From Conchocele bisecta (Eukaryota > Mollusca > Bivalvia > Lucinida > Thyasiridae), in the NCBI GenBank assembly GCA_029237695.1, contig CM055279.1, forward strand, positions 59,221,530 through 59,285,529: a stretch of 64,000 nucleotides of DNA. The letters run 5' to 3'. Under the pieces are notes generated by a model. The model made no database searches. It saw nothing but the letters and a program-made list of their open reading frames with translations, and was not told the DNA's origin. The translations under genes were made by a program, and so were the position numbers. Within the stretch, counting starts at the first letter, position 1, and each line of letters begins with the position of its first letter. Of this stretch, positions 63,795-64,000 are shown in pieces.

Positions 63795-64000
63795 GTAAGT
63801 GAATAAACGGAGATCCTGAAAATTAAAGGTTTTTTTGGTGACACCACATGGGTTTTTTAACTGGTCAATGCTCACGTCATTGTCGATCAAATTACATGCA
63901 TTTACTTTTGAGTATAAATGCTGATAATGGGCTCCGAAGCTTTATAAGAACATGACATTATTTTTTCATTTTAAGTGATCACCAACTGTTTAGGTTTTGA
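63795..64000. other. Intron sequence at the right edge
   Basis: Follows the exon 4 donor; no further exon before the window ends. Confidence 0.5.

Overview
The window is animal nuclear DNA, most likely from a bivalve mollusc. The signs are short coding exons split by phase-consistent GT-AG introns, a very high density of short inverted-repeat elements and minisatellites, frequent ACATGTA words, and dispersed repeats of kinds familiar from bivalve genomes (an element containing 'cacctgagcgaagctca', one beginning 'atgccccaccacgatagtgg', and a SINE ending in 'caataaacaaacaaa'). The species cannot be fixed from sequence alone.

Two host genes can be supported, both on the + strand. The first (about 5.9-40.5 kb) encodes a secreted FAD-linked oxidoreductase of the berberine-bridge-enzyme/VAO type. 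It has five coding exons (5922-6087, 8060-8253, 34828-34938, 36532-37294, 40127-40479) that join in frame into 528 residues, with signal peptide, FAD-binding PCMH domain and C-terminal BBE domain, and a polyadenylation signal just after the stop. Intron 2 is about 26.6 kb and full of transposable elements. The second gene starts at 58299 and runs off the right edge. Four exons (58299-58503, 59596-59773, 61816-61922, 63591-63794) encode MIB/HERC2 - ZZ zinc finger - MIB/HERC2, the N-terminal architecture of Mind bomb E3 ubiquitin ligases, closer by eye to MIB2 than MIB1.

The rest is repeat-derived. 1-3.5 kb: decayed Ty3/gypsy retrotransposon on the minus strand (gag, protease, RNase H, integrase). 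9.4-12.15 kb and 31.8-33.85 kb: two arrays of a ~225-bp unit built around the 18-bp palindrome cgtaggaaatttcctacg, lying as inverted copies about 20 kb apart, both inside intron 2. 13.1-17.66 kb: a ~4.5-kb module with inverted ends around a broken gene for a widespread mobile PIN-like/CXC protein family. 17.8-31.5 kb: SINE-like, tandem and dispersed repeats plus one unexplained ORF. 45.9-49.25 kb and 51.5-52.8 kb: large 31-bp and 26-bp minisatellites. 60.37-61.15 kb: LINE reverse transcriptase fragment on the minus strand. At least ten small inverted-repeat (MITE/foldback) families are present in one to five copies; one is flanked by TTAA, one looks pogo/Tigger-like, and one copy is split by a 1-kb insertion with a 9-bp target duplication.

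The two host genes show no evident functional link. No tRNA gene, rRNA, CRISPR array or bacterial-type operon was seen.
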